IMG/VR virus record: IMGVR_UViG_3300025141_000321 | Location: 1-36,636 of that record | DNA length: 36,636 nucleotides | Origin: a virus | Strand: one strand, 5' to 3' | The notes under the pieces: model-generated | What the model saw: only the letters and a program-made list of their open reading frames with translations | The model's database searches: none | Told to the model about the DNA's origin: nothing | Made by a program: the position numbers and the translations under genes | Shown here: positions 1-7,888 of the stretch, one piece after another | Position numbering within the stretch: the stretch's first letter is position 1 | Layout: each line of letters opens with the position of its first letter

Positions 1-12
1 CGGGAGGAGGTT
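1..12. repeat. 12-bp terminal direct repeat, left copy (probable cos overhang)
   Basis: CGGGAGGAGGTT at the first 12 bases is identical to the last 12 bases (36625-36636). Chance identity at both ends is very unlikely. A GC-rich 12-nt repeat fits a filled-in 5' cohesive end as in lambda-like cos phages. It could also be a short assembly overlap of a circular molecule. Terminase genes lie close to both ends, which fits a packaging site. Confidence 0.6.
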
Positions 13-187
13 GCGCTTTTTGCGCCCGGAATTTCGCGACCATGTGGTCAGGGCTTCGCGTCCGCAGTGATCTCGACGAGCCCGCCCCTTGTGGATTGCG
101 GGGGCGATAGGGCAGGATGCGCCCATGCCTGCCTCCGGCCCATCTCGTACCGGCAACCGCGATCTCCTACAGGGGAGGGGCGGAATT
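13..187. other. Left-end noncoding region, possible packaging-site flank
   Basis: No convincing gene is seen here. The stretch holds a small stem with a T5 loop (GCGC-TTTTT-GCGC, 13-25) right next to the terminal repeat and a 12-bp near-palindrome GACCA-TG-TGGTC at 38-49. Such elements beside a cohesive end could be terminase recognition sites, but this is inference from position. A purine-rich ribosome-binding stretch (GGGGAGGGG) lies at about 171-180, just ahead of the first gene. Confidence 0.3.
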
Positions 188-535
188 ATGGGCGGGCCGA
201 CAAAAGCGGATATGGTTCTGCGCCAGGGTATTCGGCACGCGATGTCGCTGAAAGCGCAGGCGGTCTTTGACGAGCTGGTCGCCACAGGCCAGGTGTCCAT
301 GCATGGCGTGGCCGAGGTGCTCGTGATGATCATCATCCAGCATACATTCTCGAATAAAAACAGAGATTACCGGCTGACGCTCACCGCCGCGAAGGAGCTG
401 GCGAAAGTGCTGTCCGTGCTTCCCGCCGAGCGCCCGGAGGATCTAGACCTTGACCTGCCTGACGAGCTCCTCGACCGCTTCCGCGTCATCGCAGGAGGAA
501 TCGACGACGACGACGGAGACGATCTCTCCGCCTAG
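188..535 (+). CDS. Putative terminase small subunit (115 aa)
   Basis: The ATG at 188 was chosen because it follows a purine-rich ribosome-binding stretch; an open frame extends upstream but that part looks noncoding. The protein is 115 aa, mostly predicted helix, with a repeated hydrophobic helix in the middle (residues around VAEVLVMIIIQ) and a very acidic tail rich in Asp. It has no motif I can name. Its position directly before, and overlapping, the large terminase gene makes small terminase or another packaging partner the best guess. A second, HTH-bearing candidate for this role lies at the right end (36021-36335), so the assignment is open. Confidence 0.45.
   Translation: MGGPTKADMVLRQGIRHAMSLKAQAVFDELVATGQVSMHGVAEVLVMIIIQHTFSNKNRDYRLTLTAAKELAKVLSVLPAERPEDLDLDLPDELLDRFRVIAGGIDDDDGDDLSA
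436..440 (+). promoter_or_regulatory. Shine-Dalgarno fixing the TTG start of terL
   Basis: GGAGG sits 9 nt upstream of a TTG at 450, inside the preceding gene. The terL frame has no ATG or GTG between 450 and the Walker A motif region until residue 95, which lies after Walker A and cannot be the start. The TTG with this strong SD is therefore the best start. Confidence 0.6.
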
Positions 536-1973
536 GGACGGCACGTCGATAAAGTGGGGAGAGGCGAGGGAGATCCTGAGCTGGTCGCATGATCGCCTGT
601 TGCTGCTTGAGCTTCTGTGCCGGGCGACGGGGTACGAGCCACACGACGCCCAGATCCGAGCGCACCTCAAGGACGCCCCTGGAAAGCTGAACCTGGGAGG
701 CCGAGGAGCGGGGAAGACTGAGTGGAACGTGATGGAGACTATCGGGATGGCGATCGCGAACCCGGGCTGGAAGGCCGCATACATCGGACAGACGTATGAC
801 TACGTCCGGGAGGAGATCGCGCCTCGCTTCGACGCCGTGTTCAGGGAGATGGATCGGCGAGGGTTCCCGCTCCGGCGGCACTGGCTCCCTAGCTTCATGC
901 GCTACGATCTCGTAGGGGGCGGAGCGCTGTACTTGCGGAGCTTCGACAAATACGAGCGGCTGAAAGGGTGGGATCTCGCAACAGTCGCGCTCGACGAGGT
1001 GGAACAGCACAGCGCTCCTCGAGTGATGTGGACGGATCTCGCTGCGTGTCTGCGGTCGGTCTATGTCCCATGGCCACAGGTGCACGGGACGACGACGCCC
1101 AAAGGAATGAGGGGGATCGTGGAAATGTTCGCCGAGGCACGGTCGACGGATCGGAGGGCGAAATTCTGGACGTGCAGGGCGCCGTCCACCGTTAACCCCC
1201 ACCTCGATCCCGAGCAGCTTGCTAACTGGCGCGCGACAATGTCGAAGCGCCAATATGCACAAGAGGTGATGTGCGAAATTCTACTCCCCCCTTCGGTCAT
1301 TTTCTGCGAGTTTGACCGAGGCCGGCACCTTGTCCCGCACAGTTACGATCCGTCGATGCCGTACGACATCGCCTGTGATTGGGGCTACAACCATCCGTGC
1401 GTGCTCTTCATCCAGCGCCAGGCTGGCGACGTAGGGATCATCTTCGACGAGATCATCAACGATGAGGTCCCGGAGACGATGCTCCGGCGAATGATCGTCG
1501 AGAAGTGCAAACGCCTCGGCGCCGAGCCGCAGAACGCCGTCGGCGACCGTGCGGACAAGCGCGCGATGAGCTGGCTCAAGACCGTGTTCCCCGGCGCCAA
1601 GATCAAGCGGATGGACAGCAAGCACGAGCAGCAGGTCACCGACGGAATCGAGCGCGTCCGGGACCTCCTCGACCCTGTGGAGGGCGAGCCCAAGATCTAC
1701 GTCGCGGATCGGCTGGCGAAGGCGAAGGAAGGCCGAGGTGTCGTCCGATCCCTCGAGCACTACCGCTACCGGACGACGAGGGACGGCGCGGTGCTCGACG
1801 TCCCGCACAAGGACAACGTCTACGATCACGCTTGCGACTGCCTCCGGTACTGGGCGGTAGCTCTGCACGGGACGCACTCGGCGCCGTACTCGTTCACGCC
1901 CCCCGGTGGCGGGTACGCCGATCCGTTCGCGAGGGCGGCGAGACGGCGGAAGCGTCGACCACGCTTCTCGTAG
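450..1973 (+). CDS. terL: Terminase large subunit (507 aa)
   Basis: This is the ATPase-nuclease that cuts concatemeric DNA and pumps it into the prohead through the portal. Residues 83-90 are a Walker A loop (GGRGAGKT), and 179-183 a Walker B strand ending in the acidic pair (VALDE). A TTTPKG segment follows as the coupling motif. The C-terminal half carries the RNase H-like nuclease signature: YDIACDWGY (first Asp), an IFDEI strand, and YDHACDCLRYW near the end. Length of about 500 aa is normal for the family. The start is a TTG with GGAGG 9 nt upstream, giving an 86-nt overlap with the previous gene. The first 35 residues are Ser/Thr-rich and unlikely to be structured. Portal follows after 43 nt. 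Confidence 0.93.
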   Translation: MTCLTSSSTASASSQEESTTTTETISPPRDGTSIKWGEAREILSWSHDRLLLLELLCRATGYEPHDAQIRAHLKDAPGKLNLGGRGAGKTEWNVMETIGMAIANPGWKAAYIGQTYDYVREEIAPRFDAVFREMDRRGFPLRRHWLPSFMRYDLVGGGALYLRSFDKYERLKGWDLATVALDEVEQHSAPRVMWTDLAACLRSVYVPWPQVHGTTTPKGMRGIVEMFAEARSTDRRAKFWTCRAPSTVNPHLDPEQLANWRATMSKRQYAQEVMCEILLPPSVIFCEFDRGRHLVPHSYDPSMPYDIACDWGYNHPCVLFIQRQAGDVGIIFDEIINDEVPETMLRRMIVEKCKRLGAEPQNAVGDRADKRAMSWLKTVFPGAKIKRMDSKHEQQVTDGIERVRDLLDPVEGEPKIYVADRLAKAKEGRGVVRSLEHYRYRTTRDGAVLDVPHKDNVYDHACDCLRYWAVALHGTHSAPYSFTPPGGGYADPFARAARRRKRRPRFS

Positions 1974-2016
1974 CGGTGGGCTTGTGCCGCACACATCGGA
2001 GGCGTAGGATCCGCGC

Positions 2017-3420
2017 GTGACCATGCCCGCCCAGCTCCGCACCGAGGTGCTTCCGACGTTCGACGATCGGGCACGGTGGGTCGACACGTCGAAGAAGCTC
2101 TGGCAGCTCCTCCGACGGGACCATTCCAGTTATCGGACGCAGCTCGAGGAGCTCTACCCGGAGTCGTGTCACGGGATGGTCCAGCGCCCGAGCAACCTCG
2201 TGCAGCGCGTGGCGCGGGAGATGGCGACACTCTACATCCGGCCACCTGTGCGGATCTGGCGCACGTCTCGGGGCAAGGAGAACTTCGCCGAGCTCCAGGG
2301 GCGGATGTCGGCGCTCTACCGGATGATCGGCGCTAACCGACGGATACGGACGGCGCAGGAGCACCTCGTCGCGCTCTCGAACGCCACAATCTGGGCCTGG
2401 CCCGAGAAGAAGGCGCGGTCCGTCCGCTGGCTCATCATCCCGCCACACGAGCAGTGGGCGGAGCTCGGCGACCTGGTGTCCGATGACATCGCCGATGTCG
2501 AGCGGTGGTGGGTCCGCCTCCCCGTCTCCCGAGACGAGTCCGTCGGCATGGTGCAGTACGGCGTCGCCGAGATCACGCCGACGACGGCGAAGTGGATCTC
2601 CGGACCGCTCAGGGGCGAGGGGCTCTGGGACGCTGACGGGAGCAACCCGATCGGGGAGATCCCGGTTGTTCTGCTCCGGCAGTCCGACCCGGCACTGGGC
2701 GACATCTTCGCCTGGCCCCCCGAGGACTTGCTCGCCGCAGCCCACGCCCAAGCACTCGACCACACCGATCAAGGACATATCGCCCGGCTCCAGGGGTATG
2801 GGCAACCTGTCGTCAGCGGGATGGACGCGGCGGCGGCCCGGGAGCTCAAGATCGGACCAGACAACGTCATCGGGCTCCCCGACGCGGAGCAGTCCTTCGA
2901 ATTCGTCCACGGCGATCCGCCGCTGAGCGAGTACGCAAAGAGCACCGAGCTCTTCGTGCGATCGACGCTGGCGCTGCTCGGGATGAACCCGGCGACGGTG
3001 ATGAAATCAACAGCATCGACGGCGGTGGCAAAGCAGATCGAGCTCATGGACCGGCAGACCGAGAGGGCGAGGATGATCGTCCAGCTCGAGGCCGCGGAAA
3101 CCAGGCTCTACAATCTGACCGCCGCGTGGCTGGGAGAGCTTCGGCGGGATGTCTTCGACTACGATCGCTTCGGACGTGTCGACATCGAGTACCGTGAACC
3201 TGTGCTGCCCGCCGATCCGCTGCATGACGCGCAGGCTCGGCGGATGGCGTTCGAGGATGGTCAGCTTTCGCCGGCCAAGGAGCTTGCGAGGAACCGGGGG
3301 ATCTCTGTCGAGGCGGCGAGGGCGCAGATTCGAGAGAACGTCGCCGAGCTGGCGACGCTCCGCGAGATCGTGGACGCAGACGGACGCATCGCCCAAGGCC
3401 GCGAACCGGGCAGCGAATGA
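2017..3420 (+). CDS. Portal protein (467 aa)
   Basis: The portal forms the dodecameric ring at one capsid vertex through which DNA enters and to which the tail attaches. Order after terL, length near 470 aa and overall make-up fit the SPP1 gp6-like group: an N-terminal helical stretch, a central beta-rich wing, then a long helix preceded by the segment VRSTLALLGMNPATVMKSTA, typical of the portal region before the stem helices. GTG 2017 is used because GGAGG/GTAGGA sits upstream at 1998-2010; ATG 2023 is a two-codon-shorter alternative. The stop overlaps the next gene's start by 4 nt (ATGA), suggesting coupled translation. Confidence 0.85.
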   Translation: MTMPAQLRTEVLPTFDDRARWVDTSKKLWQLLRRDHSSYRTQLEELYPESCHGMVQRPSNLVQRVAREMATLYIRPPVRIWRTSRGKENFAELQGRMSALYRMIGANRRIRTAQEHLVALSNATIWAWPEKKARSVRWLIIPPHEQWAELGDLVSDDIADVERWWVRLPVSRDESVGMVQYGVAEITPTTAKWISGPLRGEGLWDADGSNPIGEIPVVLLRQSDPALGDIFAWPPEDLLAAAHAQALDHTDQGHIARLQGYGQPVVSGMDAAAARELKIGPDNVIGLPDAEQSFEFVHGDPPLSEYAKSTELFVRSTLALLGMNPATVMKSTASTAVAKQIELMDRQTERARMIVQLEAAETRLYNLTAAWLGELRRDVFDYDRFGRVDIEYREPVLPADPLHDAQARRMAFEDGQLSPAKELARNRGISVEAARAQIRENVAELATLREIVDADGRIAQGREPGSE

Positions 3421-4151
3421 TCGGCATCGACGTCAAGGTGCACATCAGCAAGAAACTTCGAGAGTCACCGGACCACCAACAGGTGATGCCGCTGATCCGC
3501 GTCGGTCAGGTACTCGGCGCCGCGATCCGATTCCGCGTGGGGACGACCGGCAAGGACCACAAGGGACGGGATTTCCCGCACTACGCGGAGTCGACTCGAG
3601 GAAGGACGCACGGTAAGCGCAGACGGTATTGGATCCCTCCGACGATGAGACAACCCGCCGCAGGGCGTGTGGCGACGACGACGAAGGGCTTCACGGCGCG
3701 AGACGGCGCGGTGTTCCCTGCGGGGTCGGCGGCATACGAGACGCGCCAAGACTATCTTGCCGCCACCGGCCGCCCCAAAGGCTACACGTTCCACGAGTCG
3801 GGCAGCACATGGGAGGGGTTGACATCCTCCGCGTCGTCAGGCGACAAGGTCCGTGTGCAATTCCGCGGATCCAGTCTCGACCGTACCGGCCGAAAGATGA
3901 CGCGCAACAAGCGCATCGGTTTCGCGTGTCGCAGCGCGAAGCATCTCCGGAGGTCGATCTTGATGCCTTCGGATTCCGAGGTCGCCGCGGTTCTCCGATG
4001 GCTCGGCGAGCAACTCCCGAAGGGACTTGTTACCGATCCCAATCTGGCACGCGCCCTCGCATCGGAATTTCGGCGGGCGGGTGTAATTAGCCGGAAGGTC
4101 TACCGAGACCTGAACCTGTCTCGCGGATCCCTCCTAGTCCGGAGCGCCTAA
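3417..4151 (+). CDS. Unknown head-region protein (244 aa)
   Basis: This basic protein follows portal with an ATGA overlap, the place where minor head or virion morphogenesis proteins usually lie. Its N-terminal 100 residues are rich in Lys/Arg, with a segment FRVGTTGKDHKGRDFPHYAE. The C-terminal part (ARALASEFRRAGVISRKVYR) is predicted helical and resembles in style the ends of phage morphogenesis proteins, but I recognise no diagnostic motif. Structural or head-morphogenesis role is inferred from position only. Confidence 0.6.
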   Translation: MIGIDVKVHISKKLRESPDHQQVMPLIRVGQVLGAAIRFRVGTTGKDHKGRDFPHYAESTRGRTHGKRRRYWIPPTMRQPAAGRVATTTKGFTARDGAVFPAGSAAYETRQDYLAATGRPKGYTFHESGSTWEGLTSSASSGDKVRVQFRGSSLDRTGRKMTRNKRIGFACRSAKHLRRSILMPSDSEVAAVLRWLGEQLPKGLVTDPNLARALASEFRRAGVISRKVYRDLNLSRGSLLVRSA

Positions 4152-4426
4152 TGACGAAGAAGAAGACCAGCGCGCCAAAAAGGCCGCCTGCCCTGAAGAA
4201 GCCGCCGGCGCCACCGAAGGCGCTCCCCGAGCCGGACCGCCACGGTATCCGCTATGGCTCACTCGTGCACACGCTCAACGACATCAGCCGCGGCGAGGCG
4301 CTGCGCCTCATCAAGACCCACGGTTACCGCTGCATGAGCGACGGCGGTGGGGACACGGTCACGCTCCGCGGTGACACCGAGGCGCGTGCGTCGTACCGTG
4401 CCGCGCAGGCGAAGAAGGTGGACTGA
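4151..4426 (+). CDS. Small Lys/Pro-rich protein, unknown (91 aa)
   Basis: The start codon shares bases with the preceding stop (TAATG). The first 30 residues are a Lys- and Pro-rich tail (KKPPAPPKALPEP), probably disordered; the remainder looks like a small alpha/beta fold with a SLVHTLNDISRGEALRLIKTHGY helix region. No family is recognised. Its place in the tightly packed head operon suggests a virion or assembly role. Confidence 0.6.
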   Translation: MTKKKTSAPKRPPALKKPPAPPKALPEPDRHGIRYGSLVHTLNDISRGEALRLIKTHGYRCMSDGGGDTVTLRGDTEARASYRAAQAKKVD

Positions 4427-5025
4427 TGCGCGCAGACCCTCACCCGACGGACCCGCCCGGCGATCCGCCCTCCGCGGATCCACCTGCCGACCCTCTGCCC
4501 ACGGACCCGCCCGGCGATCCTGCCGCGGGGGGTGCGTCCGTTGTACCGGGCGTTGCGGCGGAGGGTCTGCCGGTGGATCCGCCCGGCGATCCGCCCCCCG
4601 CGGATCCACCGGCAGACCCTCCGGATCCAACCGTCCACCCGTCCGTGCTCGCCCGGCTCGAGAGACTTGACGACGCGATCGGCAAGGCGAACGAGCAGGC
4701 CGAGAGGGCGCAGCGGTACGCCGACGCACAGGCAACGATTGCACGCCGCAATATGCTGCGCCGCGCCGGGGGCATCCACGCCCTCTCCGATGAGCAGCTC
4801 CTCGACCTCGCGCCGGAGGTCGACCCGTCGACCGTCGAAGGTCGGGCCGCGCTGGATCGGTTCGTCGCCGAGAATCCAGGGCTCTTCCCGCGCGACAACA
4901 CGCCGCGGCAGTTGAACCCGACGGAGTTCGCGGCGACGGACGCGGCGAAGAACGCGGCTGCGTTCTTCGGGGGCGTCGAGGCTGCGTCGCAGGCGTATGG
5001 GCGCTGGATGGGGAGCGGCGAATGA
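4426..5025 (+). CDS. Proline/aspartate-repeat head protein, scaffold candidate (199 aa)
   Basis: The first 70 residues consist of repeated DPPGDPP / ADPPADP units, surely disordered and acidic. Residues from about 75 on form a likely coiled-coil helix (LARLERLDDAIGKANEQAERAQRYADAQ) followed by a helical domain ending in FFGGVEAASQAYGRWMGSGE. A disordered acidic part plus coiled coil located between portal and major capsid is what a scaffolding protein would look like, but no specific motif proves it. The repeat coding region forms a long perfect DNA inverted repeat (4559-4623). Overlaps: 1 nt with the gene before, ATGA with the gene after. Confidence 0.6.
   Translation: MRADPHPTDPPGDPPSADPPADPLPTDPPGDPAAGGASVVPGVAAEGLPVDPPGDPPPADPPADPPDPTVHPSVLARLERLDDAIGKANEQAERAQRYADAQATIARRNMLRRAGGIHALSDEQLLDLAPEVDPSTVEGRAALDRFVAENPGLFPRDNTPRQLNPTEFAATDAAKNAAAFFGGVEAASQAYGRWMGSGE
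4559..4623. repeat. 24-bp perfect inverted repeat inside the Pro-rich gene
   Basis: Positions 4559-4582 and 4600-4623 are exact reverse complements around a 17-nt loop, which itself can fold GGCG-ATC-CGCC. Related partial copies of the same units occur upstream at about 4445-4520 as direct repeats. It encodes part of the DPPGDPP repeat. It may be a by-product of repeat expansion or a real mRNA structure that slows translation. Confidence 0.85.
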
Positions 5026-5603
5026 CACCGCGAGGACGGCGCGCAGACGCCCAAACCGAGACCACGACGCCAGCACCTGTCGCCGAGCTACCTCTCGAGA
5101 CCACGCCGGAGGCGGCGCCTGCCGCACCGCCGACGGAGGCGTCATCAACGGCCGATGTCGTCAACTGGATCGACGAGCAGGAAGCACAGGCGACGATGCG
5201 CCTACAGCAACAGATCAAGATGGCAGACCGCGTCGACGAGCTCGGCGTCGGTAAGTGGTTCGTGCCCGACGAGCTGCGCCCGCGGCTCCGTGGATACCAC
5301 TTCGTGCGTCTGCCTGTGGACAACCGCTATGGCATTTACGAGCAGACGCGCCAACACCTCAGGGGCATCGGCTACATGCCGACGCCTCCCGGTGTTTTTC
5401 CCATCGGGTTTCCGCACGACGCTCGAGCGGCATACCTGATGTGCAATCAGGAGCAGCGGCGGCGAAACAAAGCGAAGAAGCTCCGCAAGGTCGCGGAGGC
5501 GAAACGCAAGGTCGGACAGATGTTTCAGGCGGGCGCCAAGGACATCGAGGGGATCGTCGGAAATCGTGGATCGGTCGAGTTCGAGGAAAAGACCGTAAGG
5601 TGA
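5022..5603 (+). CDS. Unknown head-operon protein (193 aa)
   Basis: The ATGA overlap with the previous gene fixes the start. The first 45 residues are Thr/Pro/Glu/Ala-rich and probably disordered. The middle holds a compact segment (GKWFVPDELRPRLRGYHFVRLPVDNRYGIYEQTRQ) that could be a folded domain, and the end is a strongly basic helix (RRRNKAKKLRKVAEAKRKVGQMF). It is the last gene before the capsid promoter region. No family is recognised; an assembly or DNA-contacting head function is possible. Confidence 0.6.
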   Translation: MTPRGRRADAQTETTTPAPVAELPLETTPEAAPAAPPTEASSTADVVNWIDEQEAQATMRLQQQIKMADRVDELGVGKWFVPDELRPRLRGYHFVRLPVDNRYGIYEQTRQHLRGIGYMPTPPGVFPIGFPHDARAAYLMCNQEQRRRNKAKKLRKVAEAKRKVGQMFQAGAKDIEGIVGNRGSVEFEEKTVR

Positions 5604-5605
5604 TG

Positions 5606-5633
5606 TAGACGGGTGAAAATCGCCCGGTAGACT
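5606..5633 (+). promoter_or_regulatory. Promoter-like element before the major capsid gene
   Basis: TAGACG (5606-5611), 16 nt, TAGACT (5628-5633) resembles a weak sigma-70 type pair. It starts within a sequence TGATGTAGACG that also occurs before the secreted-protein gene at 17022, with a similar second box 16-17 nt later. The 57-nt gap here is unusual in an otherwise overlapping operon, which supports a local signal for extra capsid mRNA. Not proven. Confidence 0.4.
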
Positions 5634-5660
5634 ACGTCCCGAATCGCAAAGAGGATCGAA

Positions 5661-6551
5661 ATGGCTCTGACAACCAGCAACGTGAAGCCGATCGCCGTCA
5701 ACGCGCACTTCATCGGCATCGGCGAGGCCGCGCCGCTGAATTCGTGGCAGAAGGTCTTTGATCAGCACACCGACGACGTTGCGAGTCTGCGCATCGCGTC
5801 GATGACCGGCGCGGGCAACGCGAGCACATGGGACGGCACGGCCGACTTCTCGTATGGGTCAATCGACCGCCCCGGACATGACGGTCTGACGCTCGCCTAT
5901 CAGGGCTACGAGCTCGCGGTCGCGATCGGCAAGTACACGAACAAGGATGTGCAGGGATTGGTCGAGAAGACCGCGCGCAAGATGGCGTGGTCCGCGGTCT
6001 CGACGTTCGCGAACGTCGCTTGGACCGAGGCGGCGACCTTCGATTCGGCGACCGTCGCCGACGGCAAGAACCTCTGCGCCAACGACCACACGACCACGTC
6101 GACGACGCGCGACAACCTCATCACCTCCGCCCTCGACCGCGCCGCCTTCATGTCGGCCATCCAGATGTTCCGGGAGTGGGTGAACTACGAGGATCAGGTC
6201 TTCGACATCATCGGCATGGGCTGGGCGCTCGCGCTCCTCGTGCCGCCCGAGCTGGAAGAGGTCGCCTGCCAGATCGTCAAGTCCGTCGCCACCGACGCCG
6301 ACCTCCAGGTCAACGTCGCCGGGATGTACAACGTCGAGGTCATCGTCGTCCCGCATTTCACTGACGCCAACGACTGGTGCCTGGTCGCCAAGAAGGACAA
6401 CTCGCCCTTCAAGTTCTGGACGCGGTCGCCGCTCGACTTCATGGCGCGTGTCGATCAGGACAACAAGCGCATCCTGCTCGCGTCGGACTTCGCCATCGTC
6501 GCCGACTCGGGCCCCGAGCCGGACGGGATCGTCGGCGCGTCCGTGACCTGA
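5661..6551 (+). CDS. Major capsid protein, Mu gpT-like (296 aa)
   Basis: This is the HK97-fold shell subunit. The sequence shows features I associate with the Mu gpT-like group: the DGKNLCANDH segment near residue 135, then the helix with LVPPELEEVACQIVKS near residue 195, and a C-terminal stretch with beta strands (VEVIVVPHF, WCLVAKK, PFKFWTRSPLDFMARVDQD). Length of 296 aa is typical. There is no long N-terminal delta domain, so scaffolding is probably supplied in trans. The gene has its own leader with GAGGATCGAA before the ATG and a promoter-like element, in line with high expression. Confidence 0.85.
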   Translation: MALTTSNVKPIAVNAHFIGIGEAAPLNSWQKVFDQHTDDVASLRIASMTGAGNASTWDGTADFSYGSIDRPGHDGLTLAYQGYELAVAIGKYTNKDVQGLVEKTARKMAWSAVSTFANVAWTEAATFDSATVADGKNLCANDHTTTSTTRDNLITSALDRAAFMSAIQMFREWVNYEDQVFDIIGMGWALALLVPPELEEVACQIVKSVATDADLQVNVAGMYNVEVIVVPHFTDANDWCLVAKKDNSPFKFWTRSPLDFMARVDQDNKRILLASDFAIVADSGPEPDGIVGASVT

Positions 6552-6563
6552 TCCGGGGGCGCG

Positions 6564-7463
6564 ATGGCTGTCCTCGAGCTACTCGAAGACCGCGCGGCGA
6601 CGATCACGCTCGTCGCCGATGTCCTCCCGGCGTCGGCGGCGGTCACGATCTACCCTCCGACGTCGACGACCGCGAAGCAGGCCGCGACCGTGGCGACGCT
6701 CGAGTCCGTCGGTAGCGGAGGGACGGCGACGATCTCGGCGGTGACGTCGCAGACGGAGATCACGGTCGACGATGCCACCGGCATAGATCCCGGTGATCGT
6801 CTCTGGCTCACGACGTCCGACGGCTGGCAGGGCCCGGTCATCGTCTCCGAGGTCGCATCGACTGCGATCACGCTCGAGGCGCCACCGCCGGGGACCATCG
6901 CGATCAACAGCACGCTCGTCGGGATGAAGCTCTCGGCGACTGTGACCGCGGCGACGACCGCTGACCGCGGGCTGAACTACCGGGCAGAGTGGGCGGTCAC
7001 AGACGCCACCGGCGACGTGCACGCCTACCAGCAGATGATCGACGTCGTGCGCATGCAATTCCGGACGCCGGTCACCGCCGGCGAGGTCTACAGGTACACG
7101 AGCAAGCAGTGGCCATCGGCCGCGTCCGCGCGCTCAGCCGGCGAATGGGTCGAGGTCGCCGACCGCGCCTCCGATCGCGTTCGACGACGCATCCGCGCCG
7201 GTGGAGCGCGCGAGCACCTCGTCGGCGACCACGACGCCTTCGTCGACGCGGGCATGGCGGCGCTGCGTATCGAGCTGGCCCGGGTGAACTTGTACCCACA
7301 GGGCGCCGATCCGGCGGAATACAGCGACGTGCAAGAGCGGGCGCTCTCCAGGGAGATCCGGCTCGCCCTCGACGCCCTCCAGTGGATCGACGACGACGAC
7401 GACGGGCGCGTGGACGTCGGCGAGGTCAAGACCGCCTATCATGTGCGCATGAGGCGCACATGA
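6564..7463 (+). CDS. Head-tail region protein with an EF-hand loop (299 aa)
   Basis: The N-terminal half is Thr/Ala/Val-rich and beta-like, with motifs like ITVDDATGIDPGDRLWL that recur in phage structural proteins. The C-terminal half is helical. Residues 276-287 (DDDDDGRVDVGE) match the full EF-hand calcium loop D-x-D-x-D-G-x-[ILV]-x-x-x-E, with helices before (REIRLALDALQW) and after. Lying directly after the capsid gene, it is a candidate head-tail connector or head decoration protein. Function beyond this is unknown. Its stop overlaps the next start (ATGA). Confidence 0.6.
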   Translation: MAVLELLEDRAATITLVADVLPASAAVTIYPPTSTTAKQAATVATLESVGSGGTATISAVTSQTEITVDDATGIDPGDRLWLTTSDGWQGPVIVSEVASTAITLEAPPPGTIAINSTLVGMKLSATVTAATTADRGLNYRAEWAVTDATGDVHAYQQMIDVVRMQFRTPVTAGEVYRYTSKQWPSAASARSAGEWVEVADRASDRVRRRIRAGGAREHLVGDHDAFVDAGMAALRIELARVNLYPQGADPAEYSDVQERALSREIRLALDALQWIDDDDDGRVDVGEVKTAYHVRMRRT

Positions 7464-7885
7464 GGGCGTCGACGCTACGCCAGACGCTCGCCGACGCGGT
7501 GGTCGCGTCCGCCGTCGATGGCGCCGCCAGCGGCACGGATAGGTTCGCGTACCGCGCGGTGCCCTTCGTCGAGGATCAACCGGCGCCGGAGCGCACGTTT
7601 ACGATCCAGCCGGTGGGTCCGTCGGTCCGCAGCCGCCGCCACTATACGCAGGACGAGCATACGATGACCTTCGAGTGCGCTGTGGCCTACACCGACGCGC
7701 CGGAGGTGATCGATCGCATCACCGACGACTCGGAGCGCGTGAGTCAGGCGCTCGAGGGCGTCCCGGGTGTCAACGCGGACATCCACGAGATCTTCGTCGA
7801 CGCCGGCACGATCGCGGCGCTAGACAAGATCGTAATCTCGACATTCGTGCTCACCATCTTATATCGTCTCGACAGCGGAGTCTGA
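7460..7885 (+). CDS. Putative tail terminator / completion protein (141 aa)
   Basis: An ATGA overlap sets the start. The protein is about 140 aa with alternating strands and two helices (ASTLRQTLADAVVASAV; PEVIDRITDDSERVSQALEGV) and ends in a strand (VISTFVLTILYRL). Size, pattern and place just before the tail tube gene fit tail terminator proteins of the gpU type, which cap the tube and join it to the head. No sequence-specific motif is visible, so the call rests on gene order. Confidence 0.5.
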   Translation: MRASTLRQTLADAVVASAVDGAASGTDRFAYRAVPFVEDQPAPERTFTIQPVGPSVRSRRHYTQDEHTMTFECAVAYTDAPEVIDRITDDSERVSQALEGVPGVNADIHEIFVDAGTIAALDKIVISTFVLTILYRLDSGV

Positions 7886-7888
7886 ACC

